Of a stretch of DNA of 64,000 nucleotides, positions 48,078-56,913 are shown piece by piece. How positions within the stretch are numbered: the stretch's first letter is position 1; every line of letters begins with the position of its first letter. The notes under the pieces are model-generated. The model was not told where the DNA came from, searched no databases, and saw only the letters and a list, made by a program, of their open reading frames with translations. The stretch is from NCBI RefSeq assembly GCF_025447595.1, contig NZ_JAOEJU010000005.1:186001-250000 (forward strand). Reading direction: 5' to 3'. This DNA comes from Pseudomonas koreensis. Its GTDB lineage: Bacteria; Pseudomonadota; Gammaproteobacteria; Pseudomonadales; Pseudomonadaceae. The position numbers and the translations under genes are program-made.

Positions 48078-50057
48078 ATGTCCCGCCATTCGCCGTTCAT
48101 CGATCCTGCCCGACAACGCGGGGCTATCGGCCTGATGGCGGCGCTGACGCTGGGTATGGCGCTGGTGTTCATTCTGATCGTGGTCGACAGCGGCCGTCTG
48201 TACCTCGAACGCCGTCATCTGCAACAGATCGCTGACGTCGCCGCCCTCGAAGCCGCGACCCGTGGCGGCAATTGCGGCGCCGGGGCCACGGCCAACGCTT
48301 ATGCGCTGGCCAGCGTCGTGCGTAACAATTTCCCGATTCCCAGTGCCGGTCGCACCCTGGCCGTCGCCTGCGGCACGTTGAACCTGGACGCCAGCAATCT
48401 GCGGGTATTTGCCGTCAACGCCGCCAGTACGGATGCGATCCGCGTTGTCGTCAGCGATACCGTGCCTCAGAGCTTTGCCGGTGCCATCGGGGGGTTGTTC
48501 GGCGGCGCGGGGCGCAATGCGACCATCAACCTCAGCGCCACGGCGGTGGCGGCGCTGACACCACCGTTGGCATCACTGACCATCCGCAGCACCGCGCTGA
48601 ATGTCGACACGGCCCGGTCCGCTGCTCTTAATGCGCTGTTCGGCGGATTGCTCGGCGGCAACCTCAACCTCAGCGCCGTGAGCTGGAATGGGCTGGTCAA
48701 TACCAACATCAATCTGCTCGGCTATCTGGACCGGTTGAAGGTTGATATCGGTCTCAGTGCCGGCGGCTACGAGCAGGTGCTGGGCAATACCATCGCCGTC
48801 AGCCAGTTGGTCCAGACTGCGATCAACGTCCTCGACCCCAACGGCACCTTGAGCGCCACGGCGACCATCCTCGGCTTGCAGGCGATCAAGGCGGCAGCCG
48901 GCGCGACGCAAGTGGTGCTGGGTAATCTTCTTAACGTTCAGGCCGGCACGCAGGCCACGGCGCTGGCGGTGGATCTTCGGGTATTCGACCTGATTCAAGG
49001 GTTCGTGCAACTGGCCAACAAGCAAAACGGCCTGGTGGCCAACCAGTCGATCTACCTCGGCGTGGCGCAAATCACCGCTCGGGTGCAGGTGCTGGAGCCG
49101 CCGCAATTGTCGGCCATCGGCAACCCTCGGCTGGCGGCCGCCAACCCCTTGGGGCCGAACCGGATTTATGTGAAGACCGCGCAGGTGCGAACCCTGTTGT
49201 CGGTCAATCTGCCGTTGCTGGATACGATCCTGTCGCTGGTCAACGGTGTGGCCGATCTCGCCGGCCCGTTGACCAATACGTTGAATGCCTTGCTCAGCCT
49301 GAACCTGGTGGGCGTGATCGATTCGCTGACGTGCGCACTCGGTGCGCCCTGCCAGACGCCGTCGATCGAAGTGTTGCCCGGGCCGATTCGTCTCGACGTG
49401 GCGCTGGATGTGGCGGCGGCCAACAGCTACGTCACCGCGTTCAGTTGCCTGACGCCGACCAACAAGACCCTGACCACCAACACCACCACGTCTGTAGCCA
49501 ACCTGAAAATCGGCCACATGGATCCGGCAGCGGTGTTCGGCAATAACGTCACGCCGCCGGCCGTAGTGGTGCAACCGTTGAAGGTGATCGATATCGGCGT
49601 GAAGACCTGCCGACGCTTCCTCGTGTTGCCGGTCAGTTGCGATCCGCGCATCCCATCCGTCGGCGGCGGGCTCGACATCTCGGCCGATACCACCGTCGGC
49701 CAGAACGCCAACATCCCCCACGTCTATTCCGCGCCGCCGGCCTCCAGCCTGCCGGAGATCAACCAGCCGCCGTTCTATTACAGCTATACCACCAGCAACG
49801 TGGTCAACAGCCTGAGCGACACCCTGAACAACATCAACCTCAACATGTATGGCCCGACGGGCAGTCTGGTCAGTGGATTGGGGGCGATTCTGAGCTCCGT
49901 GAAGACCTTGCTGGTCACCACTATCAACACGGTGCTCAGCCCGTTGCTCGACACGCTGATCAACACCCTGTTGATGGCCCTGGGGATCAACCTCAACCAG
50001 GTTGATGTCGGCGCCAATCTGAGTTGTCAGTCGGGGCGGGCGACGCTGGTGATCTGA
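48078..50057 (+). CDS. tadG: TadG-type protein of the Flp pilus
   Basis: A 659-residue protein with the TadG/Tad N-terminal domain: RQRGAIGLMAALTLGMALVF (membrane segment), then DSGRLYLERRHLQQIADVAALEAA, the signature of the PF13400 family. The rest is a large, probably periplasmic, beta/alpha-rich region with no von Willebrand motif seen. It is thought to anchor or organise the pilus machine. ATG 48078 has AAAGGAG 7 bases upstream. It is not in the tad operon here but stands apart, convergent with pprA, their 3' ends overlapping by 31 bases. Confidence 0.85.
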   Translation: MSRHSPFIDPARQRGAIGLMAALTLGMALVFILIVVDSGRLYLERRHLQQIADVAALEAATRGGNCGAGATANAYALASVVRNNFPIPSAGRTLAVACGTLNLDASNLRVFAVNAASTDAIRVVVSDTVPQSFAGAIGGLFGGAGRNATINLSATAVAALTPPLASLTIRSTALNVDTARSAALNALFGGLLGGNLNLSAVSWNGLVNTNINLLGYLDRLKVDIGLSAGGYEQVLGNTIAVSQLVQTAINVLDPNGTLSATATILGLQAIKAAAGATQVVLGNLLNVQAGTQATALAVDLRVFDLIQGFVQLANKQNGLVANQSIYLGVAQITARVQVLEPPQLSAIGNPRLAAANPLGPNRIYVKTAQVRTLLSVNLPLLDTILSLVNGVADLAGPLTNTLNALLSLNLVGVIDSLTCALGAPCQTPSIEVLPGPIRLDVALDVAAANSYVTAFSCLTPTNKTLTTNTTTSVANLKIGHMDPAAVFGNNVTPPAVVVQPLKVIDIGVKTCRRFLVLPVSCDPRIPSVGGGLDISADTTVGQNANIPHVYSAPPASSLPEINQPPFYYSYTTSNVVNSLSDTLNNINLNMYGPTGSLVSGLGAILSSVKTLLVTTINTVLSPLLDTLINTLLMALGINLNQVDVGANLSCQSGRATLVI

Positions 50058-52792
50058 TCGTCGAGGGCGATCGGCAATTCGATGCAGAACCGTGCGCCGT
50101 CGTCGCCGTTGCGCACGCTCAGGCGTCCACCCATGTTCTCGACGATGCCGTAGCTCACCGACAAGCCCAGGCCGGTGCCGACGCCCACCGGCTTGGTGGT
50201 GAAGAAAGGCTCGAAAATCCGCTCCAGCAAGCGCGGGTCGATGCCGCCGCCGTTGTCCTCGACCCACAGCCGAACCACGTGTTCGTCGTGTTCGGCACGT
50301 ACGCCGATCCACGGCTGGAAGTCGCGATTGGATTCGCGCTTGCTCAGTAGCGCATCCCGGGCGTTGACCATCAGGTTGATCATCACTTGTTCCAGTTGAT
50401 CGACGTACCCGCGCACCTGCACCTGAAAGTTCGCCTCGCCGATCCGTAACTCGACCCCTTTGCCGCGCAGGCCTTCGGACAGCAGCGACAGAGTGCCTTC
50501 GATGGCGTCTAGTGGGTTGAACGGGTGCTGTTCAATTTCCGAGCGCCTGCCGAACACCCGCATGTGATCGACCACCCGAGCCGCCCGCTGGACCTGAGCG
50601 TCGATGCGGTTGAGTTTGTCGGTCAGGTAATCGATTTGCACATCGCCGTTGCCCAGGCGTTTGAGCACGTTGACGATGGCCATGCGCATCACGTTCAGCG
50701 GCTGATTGATCTCGTGGGCAAGCCCCGTGGCCATCTCGCCGAGGGTGGCCATTTTTGCGCTCTGGGTCAGTTGCTGCTGCGAACGCCGGACCTCGGTGTT
50801 GTCGCGGCCCACCGCTTGTACCTCAAGCAGGCGACCCTGTTCATCGAATACCCCGCGATCCGACCAGATCCACCACGCATGCTCACGGCCCGGCAGGCGC
50901 AGGTTGATTTCGGCGCTGCTCACCGGCGCGTCCGGGGTCAGTTGCGCCAGGCGCTGGACAAAGGCCTCACGTTGTTCGTCGGACATCCAGCTGCCCAGAT
51001 TCACCCCCGGCAGTTGCTCCGGGGCGCACTCCAGATACATCGCCAGTGGCCGGTTGCCGAAGGTCAGGGTCAGGTCCGGGCGATAGCGGCAGATCATCGC
51101 CGGCGAGTCTTCGACGAGGATGCGGTAGCGTTCTTCGCTGGTCTTGATCCGCTCGGCGGCCAGGGTTGCATCGGTGACATCCAGCCACAGTCCGACAGCT
51201 TCCACCGGCAGGCCGAGGTCGTCGCGCAACAGTTTGGCTTCATCGAGCAGCCAGTGGACGTTGCCCTGAGTGTCGAGCATCCGGTAGCGCGTGCTCACCG
51301 AACCTTCGCGCAGCAACTGTCGGGTGCGTTCGAAATAGGCCGCGCGATCCTCGGGATGCACATGATTCACCAGCGCGCCGTCGGCGCAATCGGCGAGGCC
51401 CCAGCCCAGCAGCGGTTGCAGGCTGGCGCTGAAAAACGTCGGCTGCAACGCGCCTTCGACATAACGCTGCACGTAGATCACCGCTGGCGCGCTGGCGATC
51501 AGGTTATCCAGTCGCGCATGGGCGGCGGCGGCCTGTTGTTGCTGGTTCTTGATGTCGCTGATGTCGAGCATGAAGCCCACGAGACGCCGCTCGGCACCGA
51601 TGCCCAGCGACTGGCCCTGCAAACGGAACCACTGCGGTGGCGCCTGATCGTCGGGTTGCAGGCGCACGCAGAGTTCCAGCGGCTGACCTTCATCCTGCAA
51701 CGCTTGCAGGCGGCTGCGCAGTTCTTCGCGGTCGGCCGGGTGCACCCGGGCGAACCAGTCCTGGATCGGCAGGCGCCCGGCGCTCAACCCGAGGCTGATG
51801 GCCAGCGCATCGGCCAGCAGCACTTCGTCGCTGTCGCTGAACACCTCCCACCAACCGGTGCCGAGCAGGCTTTGCAGGATCTCCAGGCGTTCCAGTTGCA
51901 AGTGGTGGCGGTGTTCGCGCAGGCGTTCCAGCAACGGCGCGGCCACGGCGGCGGCCAGTTGCAGCCAGTCGTGATCGTTCAAGTCGGCGGTGTGTGGCTG
52001 CACGCTGAAGCAGCCGAAGAGCAACCATGCCGCCACACCTTGGGCATCGCGATAGGGCACGGCAAACCCTTCGGCGGGACCGAACACACTGCTCAGGCGT
52101 GGATGTTCGACGGGCAGCACGCGTTGCGGTGCTGCGCCGTTGAGGCTGTCGAGGCCGGTGCCCAGGCGCTGCGCGGTGTCCCACAACTGCGGGGCGTCGG
52201 GGGCGCTGTAATGCTGATGAATCTGCCAGCCCTGGGTCGCGTCATCCAGCAGCGCGACTGCCAGGCAAGGCACATGAAAACGCTGGCTCAGGCACTGCAA
52301 CTGTTCGCTCAGCACGCGTGGCAGCCGCATCAGGCTGCACAGACGCAATTGATCGCGAACCTGCGCGGCGAGTAACTGGCATTGTTCACGAGTGCGCGCC
52401 TGGTGCCGTTCGACCAACAGGTCAGCAATGTCCAGCAGTTGCAGAATCCATCCTTCGTCCTGGGGCTGGACCCAGCCCCGCAGGTGCAGCGACGGACCGG
52501 CGAGGCTGAAAAAATCCAGATCCAGCACTTGGCCCTGCCAGTCAGCGGGCGTGCCTTCGACCGACAGAGCACTGTGGGGCAGCAAGTAATCGAGCAGATG
52601 CGACGTACGTGTGGGGTGCAGTTGTTGCGCCAGCGCATGGCGCAACGGACCGCTCAGATGGATAACCTGACCTTCGCGGTCCAGATGCAGCTGCAAGCCG
52701 ACGCCGGGCACCACGGGGTTGTCTACGACCGCTGAAGGTGAGGGCGGTTGGCGGTTGAGCAGGCGGTCGAACAGCTTGTCGCCGGCACTCAA
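50027..52792 (-). CDS. pprA: PAS-domain sensor histidine kinase PprA
   Basis: A soluble-looking 921-residue kinase that pairs with PprB to control the Flp pilus and related surface genes in P. aeruginosa. A GAF-like region (about 150-300) precedes three PAS domains (about 305-415, 425-550, 560-680). HisKA follows with the His in ATGLAHEINQPLNVMRMAI, then HATPase motifs (QVMINLMVNARDAL, WVEDNGGGI, TGLGLSVSYGIVENMGG). The only suitable start is TTG at 52792, overlapping the tadE-like stop (TTGA), so it depends on translational coupling. Length and context match PA4293. Confidence 0.88.
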   Translation of the reverse strand: MSAGDKLFDRLLNRQPPSPSAVVDNPVVPGVGLQLHLDREGQVIHLSGPLRHALAQQLHPTRTSHLLDYLLPHSALSVEGTPADWQGQVLDLDFFSLAGPSLHLRGWVQPQDEGWILQLLDIADLLVERHQARTREQCQLLAAQVRDQLRLCSLMRLPRVLSEQLQCLSQRFHVPCLAVALLDDATQGWQIHQHYSAPDAPQLWDTAQRLGTGLDSLNGAAPQRVLPVEHPRLSSVFGPAEGFAVPYRDAQGVAAWLLFGCFSVQPHTADLNDHDWLQLAAAVAAPLLERLREHRHHLQLERLEILQSLLGTGWWEVFSDSDEVLLADALAISLGLSAGRLPIQDWFARVHPADREELRSRLQALQDEGQPLELCVRLQPDDQAPPQWFRLQGQSLGIGAERRLVGFMLDISDIKNQQQQAAAAHARLDNLIASAPAVIYVQRYVEGALQPTFFSASLQPLLGWGLADCADGALVNHVHPEDRAAYFERTRQLLREGSVSTRYRMLDTQGNVHWLLDEAKLLRDDLGLPVEAVGLWLDVTDATLAAERIKTSEERYRILVEDSPAMICRYRPDLTLTFGNRPLAMYLECAPEQLPGVNLGSWMSDEQREAFVQRLAQLTPDAPVSSAEINLRLPGREHAWWIWSDRGVFDEQGRLLEVQAVGRDNTEVRRSQQQLTQSAKMATLGEMATGLAHEINQPLNVMRMAIVNVLKRLGNGDVQIDYLTDKLNRIDAQVQRAARVVDHMRVFGRRSEIEQHPFNPLDAIEGTLSLLSEGLRGKGVELRIGEANFQVQVRGYVDQLEQVMINLMVNARDALLSKRESNRDFQPWIGVRAEHDEHVVRLWVEDNGGGIDPRLLERIFEPFFTTKPVGVGTGLGLSVSYGIVENMGGRLSVRNGDDGARFCIELPIALDDQITSVARPD

Positions 52793-53229
52793 AATTGCAG
52801 GCTCGAACTAGCGGTCAGGTTGGCCGGAAGATTGGGTACCGCACCGATGCCGGGAAGCACCAGAAACGGCAATGCCTGATTGAGTTTGCTGGTCGGGTAA
52901 TTGATGCGCACGGTCAGCAGGCCGCCGACATAAGTGACTGTAGCGTCGGTGGCCGCGTTGAAGTTCAGCGCCGGCGGCAGCCACGCCAGGCGTCGGGCCA
53001 GTTCAGCGCGGGCGACGCCTTGAACCGCGGTCGCGTAGTTGGCGGTCGCCGGATCCAGCGCAACGCTGCGCCGTACGGCTTCGGAAGTGGATTGGGTGAA
53101 GGCTTGCATCAACAACATTGGCAGGCTGTAGCTCACAATCCCGTAGAACACCGCGAAGAAAATGACGAAGACCAACGCGAACTCAATAGCGGCGGCGCCT
53201 TTTTGTTTGTGGGGGAGGCCGGTTTTCAT
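52789..53229 (-). CDS. TadE/TadF-like pseudopilin
   Basis: A 145-residue protein with the TadE-like N-terminus: a prepilin-type charged start and hydrophobic helix (KQKGAAAIEFALVFVIFFAV, with Glu after the AAI stretch), followed by a small periplasmic domain. TadE/F pseudopilins are cleaved by the FppA/TadV peptidase and support Flp fibre assembly. ATG 53229 is preferred. It is translationally coupled to pprA and divergent from fppA, as in the PA4294 region. Confidence 0.87.
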   Translation of the reverse strand: MKTGLPHKQKGAAAIEFALVFVIFFAVFYGIVSYSLPMLLMQAFTQSTSEAVRRSVALDPATANYATAVQGVARAELARRLAWLPPALNFNAATDATVTYVGGLLTVRINYPTSKLNQALPFLVLPGIGAVPNLPANLTASSSLQF

Positions 53230-53304
53230 GAGCGCGTCTACCCTGACAGTCACTACTTAATATCAGCATAGAATCATTCAGCCAAAACGGACGATTTTTA
53301 CCGG

Positions 53305-53775
53305 ATGCACAGCTTTGTCCTACTGATCTGGCTGACGCTCTGCGCAGCGCAGGATGCCCGCGAACGACACATCGGCAATCGCTTGACCCTCGGTGTCGGT
53401 GCGTTGGCGCTGGTGTATTTGCTGACCACCGGCACAACCTGGTCGGGCGCTGACGCGATGCAGGGCGGCTGGGCGGTGTTGCTGGCACTTGCGTTCACAT
53501 TGCCTGGTTATGCACTGGGGCGAATGGGCGGCGGCGATGTGAAATTAATGACAGCCCTGGCCCTTGCGACAGACGGTCAACACGTGCTCGGTGCGTTTAT
53601 CGGCGCCGGGCTCACGAGTGCAATGTGGATGCTGCTGGTGCCAAAAGTCTGGCTGCATGCAAGTCAAGGGGTTAGAGAACGTCTTCGATTTTTTGCTCCT
53701 GAAATGTCAAAAAAGCTGCCATTTGCGCCGTTCGTGCTGGTTGGAATAATCCTGACTTTTTATTGGATCCATTAG
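53305..53775 (+). CDS. fppA: Type IVb prepilin peptidase FppA (TadV)
   Basis: A 156-residue A24-family aspartic peptidase of the inner membrane that cleaves the Flp pre-pilin and TadE/F. Two catalytic Asp are in place: D17 (CAAQDARERHIGN) and D78 in GGGDVKL. Four or five membrane helices are seen. It lacks the N-terminal methylase domain of PilD-type enzymes, as expected for FppA. It is followed by pprB. Confidence 0.92.
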   Translation: MHSFVLLIWLTLCAAQDARERHIGNRLTLGVGALALVYLLTTGTTWSGADAMQGGWAVLLALAFTLPGYALGRMGGGDVKLMTALALATDGQHVLGAFIGAGLTSAMWMLLVPKVWLHASQGVRERLRFFAPEMSKKLPFAPFVLVGIILTFYWIH

Positions 53776-53794
53776 TCGCCGAGTGCCACTACTG

Positions 53795-53806
53795 CTATGT
53801 ACATAG
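53795..53806. promoter_or_regulatory. 12-bp palindrome upstream of pprB
   Basis: CTATGT/ACATAG is a perfect palindrome in the 91-base gap between fppA and pprB, about 60 bases before the pprB ATG at 53867. It could be an operator, but no protein is known to me for it. Confidence 0.35.
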
Positions 53807-53866
53807 TCGGAAAGTGCGTCTACTTTCAATTGAGCGGTTATACAGCTACAGGCTGGCGGTACAGGA

Positions 53867-54676
53867 ATGGTCAGCTTTGGCCCGGGCATGGAGTTGCACG
53901 TGAACAAGCTTACGTCGGCGGTAAAGGTTCTGGTGGTCGATGATCAGGCACTGATCGTTGAAGAACTGTGTGAATTTCTCGAAAGCAGCGGGTATCGCTG
54001 CGTCCCCTGTGGATCCAGCCAGGAGGCGATCGCGCGGTTCAGTGAAGATCCGGCGATTGGCCTGGTGTTGTGCGACCTGCACATGCCGGACATGGACGGC
54101 ATCGAGCTGGTGCAGGCGCTGCAACGGTTGTCCGGCAAGAGCCGGGCATTCGAAGCGATCATGCTCACCGGCCGTGCCGACAAGCAGGATGTGATCAAGG
54201 CGTTGCGCGCCGGGATTGCCGATTACTACCAGAAGCCGGTGGATCTGGATGAGTTGCTGGACGGTCTGCAGCGTCAGGAAGTGGTGCTGCAGGAGCGGCA
54301 GAAGACGCTGCAATTGGGGCACCTGAATCAGAAGCTGCAGGATCTTTCTTCATCGATCGACGATTTGTATCAGGATCTGGACAAGGTTCGGCGCGGGCCT
54401 GCACCTGCGGCCGAGTCGGTGACTGAGGGGGACTGTGCGCAGATGCCGGCGATTTTCGAGCAGTTGTCGCCTCGGCAGCTGGATGTGGCCAGGCTGGTGG
54501 GCAAAGGGCAGACCAATTATCAGATTGCCTGTGAGTTGGGGATTACCGAGAACACGGTGAAGTTGTATGTGTCGCAGGTTTTGCGGTTGACGCATATGCA
54601 TAATCGGACGCAGCTTGCGTTGGCTCTGGCTCCGGGGAGTTCTTCTGCTGTTCGGCGGGGGGTTACGGCGCATTGA
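53867..54676 (+). CDS. pprB: Response regulator PprB
   Basis: PprB is the transcription activator of the Flp pilus and other adhesion genes in P. aeruginosa, controlled by PprA. The 269-residue protein has a receiver domain (about 18-135; VLVVDDQALIVEELCE, phospho-acceptor in LVLCDLHMPDMDG, Lys in YYQKPVD), a helical linker with possible coiled coil, and a C-terminal LuxR-type HTH (LSPRQLDVARLVGKGQTNYQ followed by GITENTVKLYVSQVL). The start could also be ATG 53888 or GTG 53900; none has a strong ribosome site. Confidence 0.9.
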   Translation: MVSFGPGMELHVNKLTSAVKVLVVDDQALIVEELCEFLESSGYRCVPCGSSQEAIARFSEDPAIGLVLCDLHMPDMDGIELVQALQRLSGKSRAFEAIMLTGRADKQDVIKALRAGIADYYQKPVDLDELLDGLQRQEVVLQERQKTLQLGHLNQKLQDLSSSIDDLYQDLDKVRRGPAPAAESVTEGDCAQMPAIFEQLSPRQLDVARLVGKGQTNYQIACELGITENTVKLYVSQVLRLTHMHNRTQLALALAPGSSSAVRRGVTAH

Positions 54677-55235
54677 CCTTGGCGGCCTTTGGGCCGGCCA
54701 GGCTTTTGGGGTTTTGGGTGTTTATCCGTTGCTTCGGGTGTTGCGGCTGGCGGTTTCGCCCTTACGGCGAGTCACCTTTTCCAAACGCCGAAAAGGTAAC
54801 CCAAAAGGCTTGGCCCCTGCGTTCGGCACCTCGCTGTGGCTCGGTGTTCCTTCGCTCCGGGATTGATCCGGGGGCATCGCCTACGGTTTGCTTCGCTGCA
54901 CCTCCTCTCGATGTGTTTGGCTTCGCCAAACGGTCGCTGCGCTCCCACCCCCGGATCAATCCCTCCACTCAGCCTTCCGACGGGGCCGGTACGTCAAAAG
55001 CTTTGCTCGAGCTAACGCTCATCGTTTTGAGTGGTGAGGAGCGAACAGCGAACAGCGGACTGCTTTCCTGTGGGAGCCAGCCTGCTGGCGATGGCGGCCT
55101 GACAGCCGACCAGATCTTGTGGGGATTGATCGTTCCCACGCTCTGCGTGGGAATGCAGCCCGGGACGCTCTGCGTACCAATCGATCTGCCAGCGAATGCA
55201 TTTTGACGCTGGCAGGTCGGTTTTGTCAGAACGGC
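54677..55235. repeat. Repeat-rich non-coding stretch
   Basis: I see no convincing gene in this 559-base gap. About 54740-55010 is a sequence (TTTCGCCCTTACGGCGAGTC, then CCTTTTCCAAACGCCGAAAAGG and GGGATTGATCCGGGGGCATC) that I remember as scattered in P. fluorescens-group genomes and often annotated as spurious small proteins. A REP-like hairpin follows at 55069-55098 (TGTGGGAGCCAGCCTGCTGG), then another REP family at 55131-55175 with hairpin TTCCCACGC/GCGTGGGAA (55133-55153). It divides pprB from the DUF6124 gene and tad operon. Confidence 0.65.
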
Positions 55236-55610
55236 TTAGCTGTGTGTTGGGCAACGCTGTACTTCGACGTTATCCAGCACGCGGTTCACCGCCAGTTCGG
55301 CGAGCATGATGACTTGTTGTATGCCCAGAATCCGGTGTCGTTGCGGTGAGTCGACATAGGCTGCCACGTCACTGGCCATGACGCTGGCCGAGGCCAGGGA
55401 TTCGCAGGCGTGGGCCAGCAGGCTTTCGTCGTCCATGTCCGGTGAGATCTGGAACATTTCGCTCGGTTTGCGGCCGGGGCATTTTTTGGGGAGGGGGTTC
55501 AGGTAGTGATCCAGGGCGCGCTCGGCGGCGTCGTGGAGTTTCTTTGAATCGGCGGATTCGTAGGGCGAGGTGTTGTCGGTTTCGGGTGGATTCGGTGTTG
55601 GTTTTTTCAT
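55236..55610 (-). CDS. DUF6124 family protein
   Basis: A 124-residue soluble protein of the small Pseudomonas family DUF6124. The Pro-rich start MKKPTPNPPETDNTSPYESA and the C-terminal helical part (ESLLAHACESLASASVMASD, then QQVIMLAELAVNRVLDNVEV) fit it. ATG 55610 has GGAG 7 bases upstream; the frame is open further upstream but there it runs through a structured leader. Function is unknown. It seems inserted in the tad locus and is preceded by an unusual stem structure. Confidence 0.8.
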   Translation of the reverse strand: MKKPTPNPPETDNTSPYESADSKKLHDAAERALDHYLNPLPKKCPGRKPSEMFQISPDMDDESLLAHACESLASASVMASDVAAYVDSPQRHRILGIQQVIMLAELAVNRVLDNVEVQRCPTHS

Positions 55611-55770
55611 GGTGAAGCTCCATTCGGAATATGGAGTTCGCCGCGTTCTGCGACCAAGCAGTCGGGTGGCGAACCGTACGCGGGTTGGTCGACCAGGGAA
55701 TGGAAACCCGGCAGGGCCGGAGCCCTCCCACGCACAGTTCGCCATTAAGCATGCTGAAAAGTGCGCCATT
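55611..55770 (-). promoter_or_regulatory. Strongly structured RNA leader before the DUF6124 gene
   Basis: On the minus-strand RNA a 17-bp helix forms between 55743-55727 (GGCGAACUGUGCGUGGG) and 55684-55668 (CCCGCGUACGGUUCGCC). Three of its pairs are G-U wobbles, which would be A-C mismatches on the plus strand, so the structure suits the direction of the gene. Inside is a hairpin AGGGC-UCCG-GCCCU (55726-55713) with a UNCG-type tetraloop, and the palindrome TGGTCGACCA (55686-55695). It lies just upstream of the coding start, so it may act as a cis-regulatory leader or a small RNA. Confidence 0.6.
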
Positions 55771-55932
55771 CTAAACCCGGACGACCAAGCCCGTTCGCTG
55801 AATTTGCAGCGACCCCCAAAGCCTATCCACCCCGTTTCCGAGGGACAACCGACGCGAGGTGTCGGAAACATCCTCCAGAATCACGCCATCTGTAGGAACA
55901 AACACGTTTAGAAGTGTGTGCCTGCGCCCCGA

Positions 55933-56202
55933 TTAACCTCCCGACCCACTGTCCACGGTTCCTCCCTGCTTCTGATCAAAGAACTCCGGAATCTCGTGTG
56001 TGTAACTCTTCAACCAGCGCTGCATGCTCAGTTCGCGCTCGGTCGGTGTGCTGGTCTGCGGTTTGTTCGAGGCGGCTTTGTTGCGGCTTTGCAGGAGCAG
56101 CCAGCCTTCGGTTTCCTGTTGTTGCGCCGAGGCGGGGCCGGGGTCGATGGCGTGGGCGGTGAGGGGCAGGGCAATCAAGAAGCAGATCGCGGTGGTTTTC
56201 AT
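55933..56202 (-). CDS. DUF3613 family exported protein of the tad operon
   Basis: A small protein (89 aa) with a signal peptide (MKTTAICFLIALPLTAHA) and a mature part bearing EGWLLLQSRNKAASNK, then ERELSMQRWLKSYTHEIPEFF, which fits DUF3613, a family found at the end of pseudomonad tad operons. Function is unknown. It lies 11 bases after tadD and is the last gene of the minus-strand operon. Confidence 0.8.
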   Translation of the reverse strand: MKTTAICFLIALPLTAHAIDPGPASAQQQETEGWLLLQSRNKAASNKPQTSTPTERELSMQRWLKSYTHEIPEFFDQKQGGTVDSGSGG

Positions 56203-56213
56203 GGCGGGGCTCC

Positions 56214-56903
56214 TTACTTGAGCATCGCGGTGGCGGCTGCGGTGACGGGGCTTGGGGTCTTGAGTTTTTGCGCGCGGGCCTGGGCTTCACTGAATTGTTC
56301 GGGGCTCAGGTTCAGGCGGCTGACCAGTTCGGCGGCGCGGGTCCAGTCGTCCTGGTAGAGCAGCAGCGTCACCAGGTTCAGCGCGGCCAGTGAGTCGCTT
56401 TGCTTGAGCTCCATGGCGGTGAGGAATTCAAAACGCGCGTCTTCGAGGCGCAGTTGGTTGAGGTACACCACGCCCAGGTCGTTACGGATTTTTTCGTCGG
56501 TCGGTGCCAGGCGCGCGGCGCGTTGCAGGTGGGCCTGGGCCTGGCCGTAGTCGGCACGCGCGGCGGCGATCTGGCCGAGCCCGTGTTCGGCTTCGGCGGC
56601 CAGGCAGGTGCCCAGCAGGCCGCGATACAGCGGTTCGGCTTCGCTGCGTCCGAGCAGGCGATAGACCTTGGCCTTGCGCAGGCGAACATCGGCGAGGTTG
56701 TCCGGCAGGCTTTGCAGGTTGGCAAGGCTGGCGTGCAGTTTGCCGTCTTTGGCCATGTCGTCGGCCAGGCTCATCGACAGCTGTTGATCCTGACTCAGCT
56801 TGCCGCAACTGGCGCTTTGAGTCAGGGCGTCCCACGGCGCCTGGCCGGTGTTGGCGCAGCCGCCGAGCATCAGCAGGATCAGGCTTGCAATCATTGTTTT
56901 CAT
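56214..56903 (-). CDS. tadD: TadD tetratricopeptide lipoprotein
   Basis: A 229-residue lipoprotein: signal MKTMIASLILLMLGGC with lipobox LGGC. The rest is a TPR array (about 80-190; the clearest repeat is DEKIRNDLGVVYLNQLRLED). TadD acts as the pilotin-like TPR protein that helps the RcpA secretin reach the outer membrane. ATG 56903 lies 11 bases after the tadC stop. Confidence 0.9.
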   Translation of the reverse strand: MKTMIASLILLMLGGCANTGQAPWDALTQSASCGKLSQDQQLSMSLADDMAKDGKLHASLANLQSLPDNLADVRLRKAKVYRLLGRSEAEPLYRGLLGTCLAAEAEHGLGQIAAARADYGQAQAHLQRAARLAPTDEKIRNDLGVVYLNQLRLEDARFEFLTAMELKQSDSLAALNLVTLLLYQDDWTRAAELVSRLNLSPEQFSEAQARAQKLKTPSPVTAAATAMLK

Positions 56904-56913
56904 GACGATTCCT

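Noticed and set aside
48573..50312. 579-codon open frame antisense to tadG
   Set aside because: Arg/Gln/His-rich composition typical of a shadow frame, no recognisable domain, and the + strand frame has clear TadG features.
54673..55206. Open frame covering the repeat after pprB
   Set aside because: It overlaps a dispersed repeat and REP hairpins, lacks a ribosome site and has no protein-like composition.
55668..55743. Integron attC-like site, because of the long imperfect palindrome
   Set aside because: The ends GGCGAAC/GTTCGCC do not fit the RYYYAAC/GTTRRRY core, and there is no integrase or cassette array.
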